Assembly: GCA_964358645.1 (NCBI GenBank)
Contig: CAYHPW010000003.1
Coordinates: 26,750 to 90,749, forward strand
Length of the DNA stretch: 64,000 nucleotides
Origin: JBBTDV01 sp038042605
GTDB lineage: Bacteria > Bdellovibrionota > UBA1018
Direction: 5' to 3'
Below the pieces are notes generated by a model. The model worked only from the letters and a program-made list of their open reading frames with translations, was not told the origin of the DNA and ran no database searches. Both the position numbers and the translations under genes were made by a program. Below, piece after piece: positions 35,426-44,136 of the stretch (positions are counted from its first letter, which is position 1; each line of letters opens with the position of its first letter).

Positions 35426-36259
35426 TCAGCCGAGCAGTTTTATTGCCAGCTGTGGCGTGGTGTTCGCTTGCCCTAGTACGGCGACGTTCGCGGTGGTGAG
35501 GATATTTGTTTTAACCAGTTCACTCGTTTCTGCAGCCATGTCCGCGTCGCGGATCCGGCTGTTGGCACCTTCCAAGTTCTCACGGTAGATGTTCATGTTG
35601 TTGATGCTTGAGTTAAGCCTGTTCTGTAGCGCCCCCATGCTTGATCGTATTTCGTTCAGTCGTACTATGGCGTGGTCAAGCATCGAGAGGTTTTCCTGCG
35701 ATGATACTTTGTCTTTCGTGGCAACAGTATCTATTCCCAGAGCGCTGGCCGTTGTCACGCTGTCTGTGGTGTCAAACACAAACCTGTCCAGCATCGGGTT
35801 GTTATGCAGGCCTATTTGAAATTCTAAAACCGGGGATGACCCGTCTAGCAGTTTAGTGCCGTTGAATTCCGTTGAATTAGAAATCCTATCTATTTCGGAT
35901 TTGAGCCCCTGAACTTCCTTATTAATGAATGAACGCTCAACATCACCGATCGTGTCTGATGCTCCCTGTATCGAGAGTTCACGCAGACGAATCAGGATGT
36001 TGCCTACTTCATTCATGGCTCCTTCAGCCGTTTGCACTAGGCTGATGCCGTCATTGGCATTCCGATTCATTTGTTTCATACTGCGGATGCTTGACTTCAG
36101 TTTTTCACTGATTGCCAATCCCGCTGCGTCTTCACCGGCTCGATTGATCCGGCTTCCTGACGCCAAATGTTCCATTGCTCGACCTTGTGCCTCATAATTT
36201 AGGCCCAAAGCCCTTTGAGCAGCAATTGCTTGAATGTTAGTTGCGATACGCAGACTCAT
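35426..36259 (-). CDS. fliC: Flagellin
   Basis: 277 residues, a short flagellin with only the conserved D0/D1 ends. The N-terminus reads SLRIATNIQAIAAQRAL and LASGSRINRAGEDAAGLAIS; the C-terminus reads SRIRDADMAAETSELVKTNIL and ends in LAIKLLG. The small middle region (about residues 150-200) means that the surface-exposed D2/D3 domains are essentially absent. It has its own GGAGG ribosome site, a sigma28-type promoter at 36346-36372 and a terminator, so it is a single-gene unit. It builds the flagellar filament. Confidence 0.96.
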   Translation of the reverse strand: MSLRIATNIQAIAAQRALGLNYEAQGRAMEHLASGSRINRAGEDAAGLAISEKLKSSIRSMKQMNRNANDGISLVQTAEGAMNEVGNILIRLRELSIQGASDTIGDVERSFINKEVQGLKSEIDRISNSTEFNGTKLLDGSSPVLEFQIGLHNNPMLDRFVFDTTDSVTTASALGIDTVATKDKVSSQENLSMLDHAIVRLNEIRSSMGALQNRLNSSINNMNIYRENLEGANSRIRDADMAAETSELVKTNILTTANVAVLGQANTTPQLAIKLLG

Positions 36260-36345
36260 GTTAGCCTCCCATTTTTGTCATCGTGACCTCCTCCCTGAAG
36301 GTTTTTTCCGACAACCAGGCAATCCCTACCTAACTGTCAATGAAC

Positions 36346-36372
36346 TAATCGGTGCAAAATCTGCCGACTTTA
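36346..36372 (-). promoter_or_regulatory. Sigma28 (FliA) promoter of the flagellin gene
   Basis: On the minus strand TAAAGTCG (36365-36372), 11 bases, then ACCGATTA (36346-36353) fits the FliA consensus TAAAGTTT-N11-GCCGATAA at 12 of 16 positions with exact spacing, 86 bases before the flagellin ATG. Confidence 0.75.
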
Positions 36373-36473
36373 AAAAAAAATTATTAAAAACGGGTAGTTA
36401 TAGTTGATAAAGATAGTATGTCATAGCAAAATGGGCCGAAATTGCCGAGCTGTTTTTGCCGATGCATCTTTTG

Positions 36474-37001
36474 ATGGGTAAGCAATTTCTAATGGCAGCC
36501 TTTATATTTTTATGTGGTTTTGGCAGCTGCTCTAGCGACGATATTGGCGCGACTTGCGTGAAGAATTTTCCTGAGTTCGATGGGTTGCTTGAGAACGGAG
36601 TCGCCGCTCTAAGATCTTTAGAACCAAGTGGCGAACCACCAGGTGAGCCAGAAAAACAATCTCGCGCGGTGGCGTCGGCAACGGCGACTGCAATGACGTT
36701 GCCAACAATGTTGGTGGACAGCGAAGACTTTATAAATGTCCGCGACCGCAGGAGCTGGCAGGACTGGGGAGAAAATCGTCTCAAAGAGGCTCAGCATTTT
36801 TTGGATATATTGCTTGAAGTGGCTGACGATCATCCAATAAATTTACAAAACATGAAAAACTCGCTTAAAGAAGTGGCTAACGATCTTGTCTCTTTCAATG
36901 GATATGCTGAGCAGGGGCAATATAGAAAAATGGTTTCTACACTTGTGAAAACCCGCGAAGGGTTGAAAAAAGTTAGGGAGCTTGCTTGTAAGTCGCAGTG
37001 A
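36474..37001 (+). CDS. Putative lipoprotein of unknown function
   Basis: About 175 residues from ATG 36474, giving MGKQFLMAAFIFLCGFGSC with a lipobox-like end (GFGSC); an in-frame ATG at 36456 would lengthen the N-region. A Pro/Glu-rich linker (EPSGEPPGEPEKQ) is followed by a helical, charged C-terminal half (NRLKEAQHFLDILLEVADD and MVSTLVKTREGLKKVREL). Two further cysteines are present. No family recognised. It is divergent from flagellin and 85 bases before the aminopeptidase gene. Confidence 0.55.
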   Translation: MGKQFLMAAFIFLCGFGSCSSDDIGATCVKNFPEFDGLLENGVAALRSLEPSGEPPGEPEKQSRAVASATATAMTLPTMLVDSEDFINVRDRRSWQDWGENRLKEAQHFLDILLEVADDHPINLQNMKNSLKEVANDLVSFNGYAEQGQYRKMVSTLVKTREGLKKVRELACKSQ

Positions 37002-37086
37002 CCGGCTGCCCCCTTGGCAATTACAACTTATTCGTGCTACGCAGACATCTTATTTGTTATGAAGCCGGAACAAGAGGTGCGTTTTA

Positions 37087-39762
37087 ATGTCTGAAAGAAT
37101 GATATGTCGTCAATGCAGTGGTGGAGGGTCGTTTACGATAGCTGGAGCGAAGCCGCATTATGCGCCTGACCGCCCATTCAAGCTAGAGCATGTTTTACTT
37201 GATGTAAGTGTTGAGCCTGAGACAAAGTATTTGACCGGGACTGTGAAACACAGGGTGACGGCCGTGGCTCCTGATCAGCGGAAGTTAAAGCTTGATCAGG
37301 TTGGGCTTACGATCGATGAAGCAGCGGTTAACGGAAAGAATGCCAAATTTTTTGTCGTGGGGAATTCACTTAGCATCGAGCTACGCTCGGATTCTGAACC
37401 TCCTGTCGCGCCAGGGGAAATAGTAGAATTCACAGTAAAGTATTCCGTAAGACAGCCACGCCGAGGACTTTTTTTTACCGGCCCTGATGCGGACTATCCA
37501 AAGAAGCCTTATCAGGTTTGGTCACAAGGTCAGGATGAGGACAGCCGTTATTGGTTCCCGACATTCGATTATCCGAATCAAAAGGCGACATCCGAAGTAA
37601 TCGCGACAGTTCCTGATGGCTACACCGCGATTTCAAATGGTGCTTTGATTTCTTGCAAGGAAGTGGATAGGGGGAAGCGTTTTCATTACAGGCTTGGTGT
37701 TCCGCATGTCACGTATCTTATAAGCCTGGTGGTCGGGAAGTTTTCGACATGGTCGGATAAGGGGCCGAACAATCTCTTGATCCAGTATTTTGTTCAACCT
37801 GGGCGCGAAGAAGATGGCAAGCGCATGTTTAAAAACACAAGCCTGATGATCGGGGCCTTCGAGCGCAAGATTGGCGTGGATTTTCCTTATGAGAAATACA
37901 GCCAGGTTGCGGTACAGGATTTCATCTTCGGTGGGATGGAAAATACTTCCGCCACAACACTTACCGAATTGTCACTGCACGACGAACGTGCGCATCTAGA
38001 TTATTCCAGTGACTCGTTGGTGGCTCATGAGCTTGCTCATCAATGGTTCGGTGATCTGCTTACATGTAGGGACTGGTCTCACGGCTGGTTGAACGAAGGC
38101 TTCGCTACATTTATGGAGCGTGTCTGGGTCGAGGAGGATAAAGGCCCCAATGGTGGCTTTGACGAGGCAAAGTATCATTCGTACCAGGACATGAACGAGT
38201 ACTTAAGCGAGGATAAGAGCAGATATCGCCGTCCAGTGGTTTGTAATACTTATGTAGAGCCGATTGATATATTCGACGCGCACCTTTACCAGAAGGGTGG
38301 GTTGGTCCTCAATATGATCCGCCATATTCTTGGTGATGCTCTTTTCTGGCAATCGGTGCGTAATTATGTGAACCGGCATAAAGGCGGTAATGTTGAAACG
38401 TTGGACTTCGTCCGCATTATTGAAGACACGACTGGCAGGAACTTGCGGCGTATTTTTGACGAATGGCTTTTTAACGCCGGCTATCCGGAGTTCGATCTCT
38501 CATGCTCGTGGAATGAGGATAAAAAGATCGCAGAACTCGTTATAGAACAGAAACAGACCGGCGGCCAAGAGTCAGCCACGAAAAACGGCTCAGTTACCCC
38601 GCTTTTTCACTTACCAGTAGTAATAGATTTTACCATGTCGGATGGGCAGAGGATTACGCATTCCTTAGAGATCGGGGAGGCGAGGGAGCGCGTATTGATA
38701 GCTTGTCCATCAAAGCCACTTATGGTCCGCTTTGATCCTGATAACTGGATTCCAAAGACTGTCAAATTTTCAAGAACAAGGGAGATGTTGCTTTATCAAT
38801 TGGTGAATGACCCGGATTGCATAGGACGGATTGGGGCCGCCAAGGAACTAGCCAAGACCGCAGATCAGGAGGTTGTAGAGTCCCTCGGTAAAGCTGTTTT
38901 GAAAGACCATTTTTGGGGTGTGAAGGCTGAGATCGCATCGATACTCGCTGAAATCAGGACTCAGGCAGCATGTGATGGCCTGACTCAGGCGATCCGGGCG
39001 CTTGATGTCGAGCATCCGAAAGCCCGCCGCGCTATCGTCAAGGCGCTTGGAAAATTTAAGAATGAAAAGGCTTCGTCAGTGTTACGCAAGATAGCTGAGA
39101 AAGACGTGAGTTATTATGTGGAAGCTGAAGCCACGATTGCGTGGGCTTCTTCAGTTACAAGAGCTGATCTTATCGGTGCGACCTCACCTGATGCTGAAAG
39201 GATTTCTGGTCTGATTGAGGAATTCCTCTCATCGCAGCTTAAGAAAGACAGCCATCGTGATGCGATCCGTTCCGCAAGTCTTAAGGCTTTTACAAATATT
39301 CCAGGCATAGGCAGCGGTGATCGCCAGGGTTCCGTCACTAAAGTGGTGAGCTGGACAAAGCGTGGTTTGCCGCATGACGCTCGTATTGCCGCTGTTGATT
39401 GTCTAGGCCAGATTGCCAAAGGAGCTGGACAGCTTGAGCGGACAAGAATACTGGCGGTTTTCACAGAACTTGCTGATGAAGATGATTTCAGATTGCGGAT
39501 GGCTCTTGTTGGTGCTCTTGAAAAATCAGAAATGTCGGAAGCGATATCGCTTCTTTCCAGGATTAAGATGCTTGATGTGGATGGAAGGGTCCGCAAGAAT
39601 GCAAATTTCGGGATAGGGGTTCTGGAGACAGCTAGGACGATGCCGGAATCGGTGTCGAATTTGAAAGCTGCTTTGGAAAAACTAGAAGAGGAGCAGCGTA
39701 AGCTGCGGTCCATGCTGGAAGATCAACGGGTTGTTAATAAGGAAAAAACTCAATTGCTTTGA
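37087..39762 (+). CDS. M1-family zinc aminopeptidase with HEAT-like C-terminal region
   Basis: 891 residues. The substrate motif GGMENTSATTL and the zinc site HELAHQWFGDLLT with the downstream glutamate in WLNEGFATFMERVW define an M1 metallopeptidase. The N-terminal beta domain includes YWFPTFDYPNQKATSE. From about residue 570 the protein is made of helical repeats (DPDCIGRIGAAKELAKT, HPKARRAIVKALGKFKN) resembling HEAT repeats rather than the usual ERAP-like cap. It ends in a predicted coiled coil rich in Glu and Lys (NLKAALEKLEEEQRKLRSML). No signal peptide is visible, so it is probably cytoplasmic. It trims N-terminal residues from peptides. Confidence 0.93.
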   Translation: MSERMICRQCSGGGSFTIAGAKPHYAPDRPFKLEHVLLDVSVEPETKYLTGTVKHRVTAVAPDQRKLKLDQVGLTIDEAAVNGKNAKFFVVGNSLSIELRSDSEPPVAPGEIVEFTVKYSVRQPRRGLFFTGPDADYPKKPYQVWSQGQDEDSRYWFPTFDYPNQKATSEVIATVPDGYTAISNGALISCKEVDRGKRFHYRLGVPHVTYLISLVVGKFSTWSDKGPNNLLIQYFVQPGREEDGKRMFKNTSLMIGAFERKIGVDFPYEKYSQVAVQDFIFGGMENTSATTLTELSLHDERAHLDYSSDSLVAHELAHQWFGDLLTCRDWSHGWLNEGFATFMERVWVEEDKGPNGGFDEAKYHSYQDMNEYLSEDKSRYRRPVVCNTYVEPIDIFDAHLYQKGGLVLNMIRHILGDALFWQSVRNYVNRHKGGNVETLDFVRIIEDTTGRNLRRIFDEWLFNAGYPEFDLSCSWNEDKKIAELVIEQKQTGGQESATKNGSVTPLFHLPVVIDFTMSDGQRITHSLEIGEARERVLIACPSKPLMVRFDPDNWIPKTVKFSRTREMLLYQLVNDPDCIGRIGAAKELAKTADQEVVESLGKAVLKDHFWGVKAEIASILAEIRTQAACDGLTQAIRALDVEHPKARRAIVKALGKFKNEKASSVLRKIAEKDVSYYVEAEATIAWASSVTRADLIGATSPDAERISGLIEEFLSSQLKKDSHRDAIRSASLKAFTNIPGIGSGDRQGSVTKVVSWTKRGLPHDARIAAVDCLGQIAKGAGQLERTRILAVFTELADEDDFRLRMALVGALEKSEMSEAISLLSRIKMLDVDGRVRKNANFGIGVLETARTMPESVSNLKAALEKLEEEQRKLRSMLEDQRVVNKEKTQLL

Positions 39763-39793
39763 GCTGTGCCGGAATTTTGCTAGACTGTAAGTC

Positions 39794-40267
39794 ATGGCGA
39801 ATTCTATCATAGAAGATTCTTGGGAAGGTTCGAGGGTTGGCAATTACCGGCGTTTGATGAGGCTTCTTGGTGTTCTATATGCTTTAGCGGGAGCGTGGTT
39901 TTTTCTTGCACCTGATTCGGTCCTGCAGCTTATTAACCTAGGTCCAAAATATTTCAACCTTGCTTTTGTGATACCAATCCCGGCGGACAGGTTTTGGCTT
40001 GTGCTTGCTGTTTCAATGATGGCGATGCTTTCGGCGCTTTCTTTCCTTTCAGCAGAGGACCCGGCAAACCGCGGTTATCCATTCGTGCATTTACTTTCTA
40101 AATTAGTATCTTTAGGTGGGTTTATAGCGATGTTTTTTCTTTATGGCCGCTATTTCGCTTATCTTGTAGGTGCTTTTGTGGATTTATTGCTTGCCTTGAT
40201 TGTCTTATGGGACGGATTTGTCAGGCGTCCTGGAGCGAAGTTTGTGAAGCAGAAAGCAGAGGCTTAA
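39794..40267 (+). CDS. Four-TM membrane protein of unknown function
   Basis: 157 residues with four hydrophobic segments (LGVLYALAGAWFFLA, FWLVLAVSMMAMLSALSFL, LVSLGGFIAMFFLYG and LVGAFVDLLLALIVLW). No catalytic motif seen and no family recognised. It is followed after one base by the 342-residue gene and then the GMC oxidoreductase, so it belongs to that small operon. Confidence 0.65.
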   Translation: MANSIIEDSWEGSRVGNYRRLMRLLGVLYALAGAWFFLAPDSVLQLINLGPKYFNLAFVIPIPADRFWLVLAVSMMAMLSALSFLSAEDPANRGYPFVHLLSKLVSLGGFIAMFFLYGRYFAYLVGAFVDLLLALIVLWDGFVRRPGAKFVKQKAEA

Positions 40268-40268
40268 A

Positions 40269-41297
40269 TTGGTTGATGAGCCGCATTGGGTCTTACAAAC
40301 GCATAGACATGTTTCGCAAGAGAAGTTTCAAAAAAAATTTCCAGAGAGGTTTTATGAAGCTTGGTACCTGAAGCTTAATTCCACAGAAGATCCTCAGGGC
40401 AATGCGCTTTGGTTGAGGTTCACCATGCTTTTTAGCAGGAGTGGTGCCACTCGACTGGCCGAGGTATGGGGGATTTTCTTCGATACGGGCAAGCTCGCGC
40501 TTAAACAAAGTTTTGATGCCACCTCTTTTTTTGTACCTGATGAGGGTGGAATTGCAATTGATGGTTGTCTCCTTACGCCGGGGCGGACTAAAGGCGAGAT
40601 CAACTCTCGCGGCCATGTTTTAAAATGGGATTTGGAAATAAACCCGCGCTCTGATCTGGCTTTTGATCTAGTGCCACAGGGGCTTAAGAAGGTTGGCCTT
40701 GTTAAAAATTATGCGGTTACGGTTAACGAGGATCTGGTCTTTAATGGACAGGTGCTGATCGACGGGCGGCCGGTTCAGTTCGTTAATGCAAGGGGGATGC
40801 AGGGTCATCTTTCAGGGGAAAGGAACGGGCACTCGTGGGTATGGAGTCATTGCAATATTTTCAAGAACCGTCATGGCAAATCTGAGGACTTCATATTTGA
40901 AGGGTTTAGCGGACGCTCACGTATCGGGGGCATCGTGCCTTCACCGAAGCTATCAAGTTTTCTGTTTGTTTATAAAGGGCGTGAATACCGTTTTAACAAC
41001 GTTTGGGACTGCATTCGTAACAAATCAGAGAATGGTTTGACATATTGGAAGTTCGTCGCCGAGAAAGGGGATCTGGTTTTTCGCGGCACCCTTGAAGCGA
41101 CGCTTTCTGATTTCGCTGGTGTTACTTACGAGGATACCGATGGGTCATTCCTGTATTGTTCCAATTCCAATATCTCTGATTTGCAGATTTTGGTTTATCG
41201 AGGCGGGCGGCTTGAAGAAACTATGAAAGCTGATGGTACCGCGGCTTTTGAAATAGTATCTAGGAAAAAAAATCCGTATGTGCCACTTGTTATTTGA
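40269..41297 (+). CDS. Conserved beta-rich protein, possibly lipocalin/CrtC-like
   Basis: 342 residues from TTG 40269, chosen because AGAGG lies six bases upstream. No signal peptide. The sequence is rich in Trp, Phe and Gly with paired beta patterns (GNALWLRFTMLFSR, GHVLKWDLEINPRSDLAFDL, GHSWVWSHCNIFKN). The Trp/His cluster around WVWSHCNIF resembles the AttH/CrtC/tocopherol-cyclase-like fold, but I cannot confirm it. It lies 10 bases before the GMC oxidoreductase, so a role on the same hydrophobic substrate is plausible (inference). Confidence 0.6.
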   Translation: MVDEPHWVLQTHRHVSQEKFQKKFPERFYEAWYLKLNSTEDPQGNALWLRFTMLFSRSGATRLAEVWGIFFDTGKLALKQSFDATSFFVPDEGGIAIDGCLLTPGRTKGEINSRGHVLKWDLEINPRSDLAFDLVPQGLKKVGLVKNYAVTVNEDLVFNGQVLIDGRPVQFVNARGMQGHLSGERNGHSWVWSHCNIFKNRHGKSEDFIFEGFSGRSRIGGIVPSPKLSSFLFVYKGREYRFNNVWDCIRNKSENGLTYWKFVAEKGDLVFRGTLEATLSDFAGVTYEDTDGSFLYCSNSNISDLQILVYRGGRLEETMKADGTAAFEIVSRKKNPYVPLVI

Positions 41298-41307
41298 GTG
41301 AGACTGC

Positions 41308-42951
41308 ATGTCAAAACAAAACATTAATGAACTTTACGATTTTATCGTGATCGGCAGTGGTTTTGGCGGGAGTGTTTCAGCGATGAGGCTCGCCCAAAAG
41401 GGTTATAGTGTTGCCATACTGGAAGCCGGAAAAAGGTGGAGAAACAATGATTTCCCGAAATCAAATTGGGATCTAAGGCGTTACTTCTGGATGCCGCTGC
41501 TTAGATGTTTTGGGCCGCAGGCGGTGACATTGCTTAAAGGTGTCATGGTGCTTCGTGGTTTTGGAGTCGGCGGTGGCAGCCTGATTTACGCTAACACGTT
41601 GATGAAACCAGCCCGTGATGTGTTCAATGACCCACGGTGGCCCAAGGGGCATGAGTGGGATAAGGAGCTTTCACCATTTTTTGATGAAGCACGCCGCATG
41701 CTTGGAGTAGTGCCTAACGAAAAACTGTTCGCTGCCGAGCACGCGCTACATGCTGTTGGTAAGCGCTTAGGTGTGGAAAACACATTCCATCCCACGGAAG
41801 TCGGAGTATTTTTCGGTGAACCGGATAAAGAAGTAGATGACCCATATTTTTTTGGAAACGGTCCTAAGCGTGTTGGCTGCAACCATTGCGGAGGCTGCAT
41901 GGTTGGTTGCCGTTATAGGGCCAAGAACACGCTTGACTACAACTATCTTTATTTCGCGGAAAAATGGGGGGCGGTGATATTCCCTGAAACCGCCGCGACC
42001 CGTATTCTACCTCGCGCTGTTAACGGCGGCACGACGTGGTATGAAGTCGAGACATCAAAACCCACTTCCTGGTTTGGTTACAAAAATACATTCAAAGCCA
42101 GGAACGTAATCATTGCAGCCGGCGTTCTTGGTAGTGTCGAACTTCTGCTTAAGAACAGGGATGTATATCGCACGCTTACCGGGATTTCGTCTAAGCTTGG
42201 TTTTTTCGTGAGGACGAACGGCGAGAGCCTTTTAGGTTCCACGAGCTTTGATCGTAAGAAAAATTATTCAGAAGGGATTGCCATAGGCGCTGCGATTCAT
42301 CCCGATCCAGAGACCAAGATAGAGGCCGTAAGATATCCTAACGGCAGCGGTGCTATGAGATTGTTGTCGGTGCCGCTAACACCCGATGGCTCAAGATTCA
42401 CAAGGCCGTTAAAACTTATATTACGTATGTTGATTAAATTGCCAAGGATGCTCCGCCTTTGTTTTGTCCGTGATTGGGCAAGAAGCACGGTGATTTTGCT
42501 TGTGATGCAGTCGGTGGATAGGCAGATGCGGCTTAAACTCGGCGGGTGGTTTGGTTTTTGGCCTGGCATCCGCGGATTTGCGACCGATAGACCCATCCCG
42601 AGTTTTTTGCCTGTGGCCCAGCGCGCGGCAGTGATTCTTGCCTGCGAGATGGGTGGTGAGCCGCAAAATGTCATATCAGAGGTCCTGCTCGGCACGCCAG
42701 CTACCGCCCATATTCTAGGTGGTTGCGTGATTGGTGATGGCCGTGAAAGCGGTGTCATTGATACGAAACACGAGGTGTTCGGCCATAAGGGTTTGTACGT
42801 CTGTGATGGCAGCGTGATACCTTGTAATCTTGGTGTTAATCCAAGCCTGACCATCTCCACTCTCGCCGAGAGGTTTGCAACACAGTTCCCGTTGAGGGCT
42901 GGATTTTCCGAGGAAGAGTACAAAAATCGTTTGACTTTTTTGGCCAACTAA
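41308..42951 (+). CDS. GMC-family FAD oxidoreductase (cholesterol-oxidase-like)
   Basis: 547 residues. The N-terminal FAD loop reads DFIVIGSGFGGSVSAMRLA. The insertion with four close cysteines (CNHCGGCMVGC) and the C-terminal ILGGCVIGDGRESGVIDTK and GLYVCDGSVIPCNLGVNPS are typical of the cholesterol oxidase / glucose-methanol-choline group. These enzymes oxidise alcohol groups, often of sterols or other lipids. No secretion signal is visible. The cysteine cluster could bind an Fe-S centre, as proposed for related proteins, but this is not proven here. It forms an operon with the upstream membrane protein and beta-rich protein, and perhaps the following phosphatase-like gene. Confidence 0.88.
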   Translation: MSKQNINELYDFIVIGSGFGGSVSAMRLAQKGYSVAILEAGKRWRNNDFPKSNWDLRRYFWMPLLRCFGPQAVTLLKGVMVLRGFGVGGGSLIYANTLMKPARDVFNDPRWPKGHEWDKELSPFFDEARRMLGVVPNEKLFAAEHALHAVGKRLGVENTFHPTEVGVFFGEPDKEVDDPYFFGNGPKRVGCNHCGGCMVGCRYRAKNTLDYNYLYFAEKWGAVIFPETAATRILPRAVNGGTTWYEVETSKPTSWFGYKNTFKARNVIIAAGVLGSVELLLKNRDVYRTLTGISSKLGFFVRTNGESLLGSTSFDRKKNYSEGIAIGAAIHPDPETKIEAVRYPNGSGAMRLLSVPLTPDGSRFTRPLKLILRMLIKLPRMLRLCFVRDWARSTVILLVMQSVDRQMRLKLGGWFGFWPGIRGFATDRPIPSFLPVAQRAAVILACEMGGEPQNVISEVLLGTPATAHILGGCVIGDGRESGVIDTKHEVFGHKGLYVCDGSVIPCNLGVNPSLTISTLAERFATQFPLRAGFSEEEYKNRLTFLAN

Positions 42952-42969
42952 TAGATGTCTTGATGCGTT

Positions 42970-43527
42970 ATGTTGCGGTCATTTTTTATCGCCCTGACTC
43001 TAACTGTTTTCACAACTCCTCTTATTACGGCACAAGCCCAAATAGATCGATTTTTCATGGTGTCACCTGGGATTTACCGTGGGAGCCAGCCGCAGTCATC
43101 CGAGGATTATGATTTCCTTCAGGCAAACGGTATCAAGTCTATCTTGAACCTGCGTACATCATCAAAGACGATAAACCAGGAAAAACAGATAGCAATAGAG
43201 CGCAGATTGGGTTTTGAAAGTACGCCGATGTCTGCTGTTTTCTACCCATCGAATAAAACTATACAAAAAGCCTTTAATTTCTTGACCAGTCAGTCAAATC
43301 AACCGGTGTTTGTACACTGTAGGCTAGGCAAAGACCGAACCGGCCTTATAATAGGTCTTTATAGGATGCATTTTGAAAGCTGGTCTCCCCGAGACGCATA
43401 CTCTGAAATGAAAACTTTTGGTTACAACCCTTTTTACCTTGGTCTTACGATGTATTTTTGGAATCACACCGACAGGCTTTATTTAATGCCGACGTTGATG
43501 TTGGATAGCGTTACCTTTGATGAGTGA
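42970..43527 (+). CDS. Secreted dual-specificity / tyrosine phosphatase-like protein
   Basis: 185 residues with a signal peptide ending near AQA. The phosphatase loop VHCRLGKDRTG (C-x5-R) carries the nucleophilic cysteine, preceded by the family pattern IYRGSQPQSSEDYDFLQANG and INLR-like ILNLRTS with the general-acid region downstream. The class includes bacterial and plant DSP-like phosphatases. With a signal peptide it would act outside the cytoplasm, which is uncommon; substrates could be phosphoproteins, phosphoinositides or inositol phosphates. It lies 18 bases after the GMC oxidoreductase gene. Confidence 0.8.
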   Translation: MLRSFFIALTLTVFTTPLITAQAQIDRFFMVSPGIYRGSQPQSSEDYDFLQANGIKSILNLRTSSKTINQEKQIAIERRLGFESTPMSAVFYPSNKTIQKAFNFLTSQSNQPVFVHCRLGKDRTGLIIGLYRMHFESWSPRDAYSEMKTFGYNPFYLGLTMYFWNHTDRLYLMPTLMLDSVTFDE

Positions 43528-43572
43528 TTTTTCCAGTTTCCCAGACTGCCATTCCCGGTTAAACTTTAGCTA

Positions 43573-44097
43573 GTGACATTAAGATATAACCTGAACAATA
43601 AATTAACTGTTTTTTTGCCGCTGGTTTTTATGGCCCTATGCCTTGCTGCCGGTTGTTCATCTACCAAGAAAACCGATGAGGATGAATTGACGGAATCTTC
43701 TGAGCTCACACCAGCAGATACATTGCCATCAGCAAGCCCTGAGCCGCAAGTTTCACCAACCGCTCAGCCACCAATAAAAGCCGTGCCAAAACCAAAAAAA
43801 ATTACCGAAAAAAATATAAGAAAAGCAAAGAAAAAAATCTTAGAACCAGAGCCATCTCCGATAAGCATGCCAACGGTTGTGCCACAGATAGTGGCTCCAC
43901 GGGAAATACCTAAACCTTCGCCAACTACTCGGGTTGAAACAAGAACAATGGAGCAACCAGCAAAGGATACCAGCAGCGAGCAGGATCAGCCTAGCTGGAA
44001 GCAGTTGATGCGGGATAATAAAGCCATATTGGGCGCCGTTTTATTGGTAATTTTAGGCGCCCTTATACTGGTATTCAGGAAAAAACCGCAAGAATAA
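43573..44097 (+). CDS. Lipoprotein with Pro-rich spacer and C-terminal membrane helix
   Basis: 174 residues, start GTG 43573. The signal peptide ends in lipobox LAAGC. A long Pro/Thr/Lys-rich linker (for example SPEPQVSPTAQPPIKAVPK) joins it to a C-terminal membrane helix (AILGAVLLVILGALILVF) with a positive tail. A protein tied by lipid at one end and by a helix at the other could bridge layers of the envelope (inference). No family recognised. Confidence 0.55.
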   Translation: MTLRYNLNNKLTVFLPLVFMALCLAAGCSSTKKTDEDELTESSELTPADTLPSASPEPQVSPTAQPPIKAVPKPKKITEKNIRKAKKKILEPEPSPISMPTVVPQIVAPREIPKPSPTTRVETRTMEQPAKDTSSEQDQPSWKQLMRDNKAILGAVLLVILGALILVFRKKPQE

Positions 44098-44136
44098 TGG
44101 TGTTTTTGGCAGGAAAACGCTAAATATCCATACAGA

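Noticed and set aside
39114..39713. 199-residue minus-strand open frame
   Set aside because: Antisense to the aminopeptidase C-terminal repeats; Ser/Ala-rich shadow with no start signals.
42297..42947. 216-residue minus-strand open frame
   Set aside because: It lies antisense to the well-supported GMC oxidoreductase and has no ribosome site or family pattern.
44098..44136. Possible FMN riboswitch before ribD
   Set aside because: Only 39 bases separate the genes and none of the RFN conserved segments is visible there or inside the preceding gene end.
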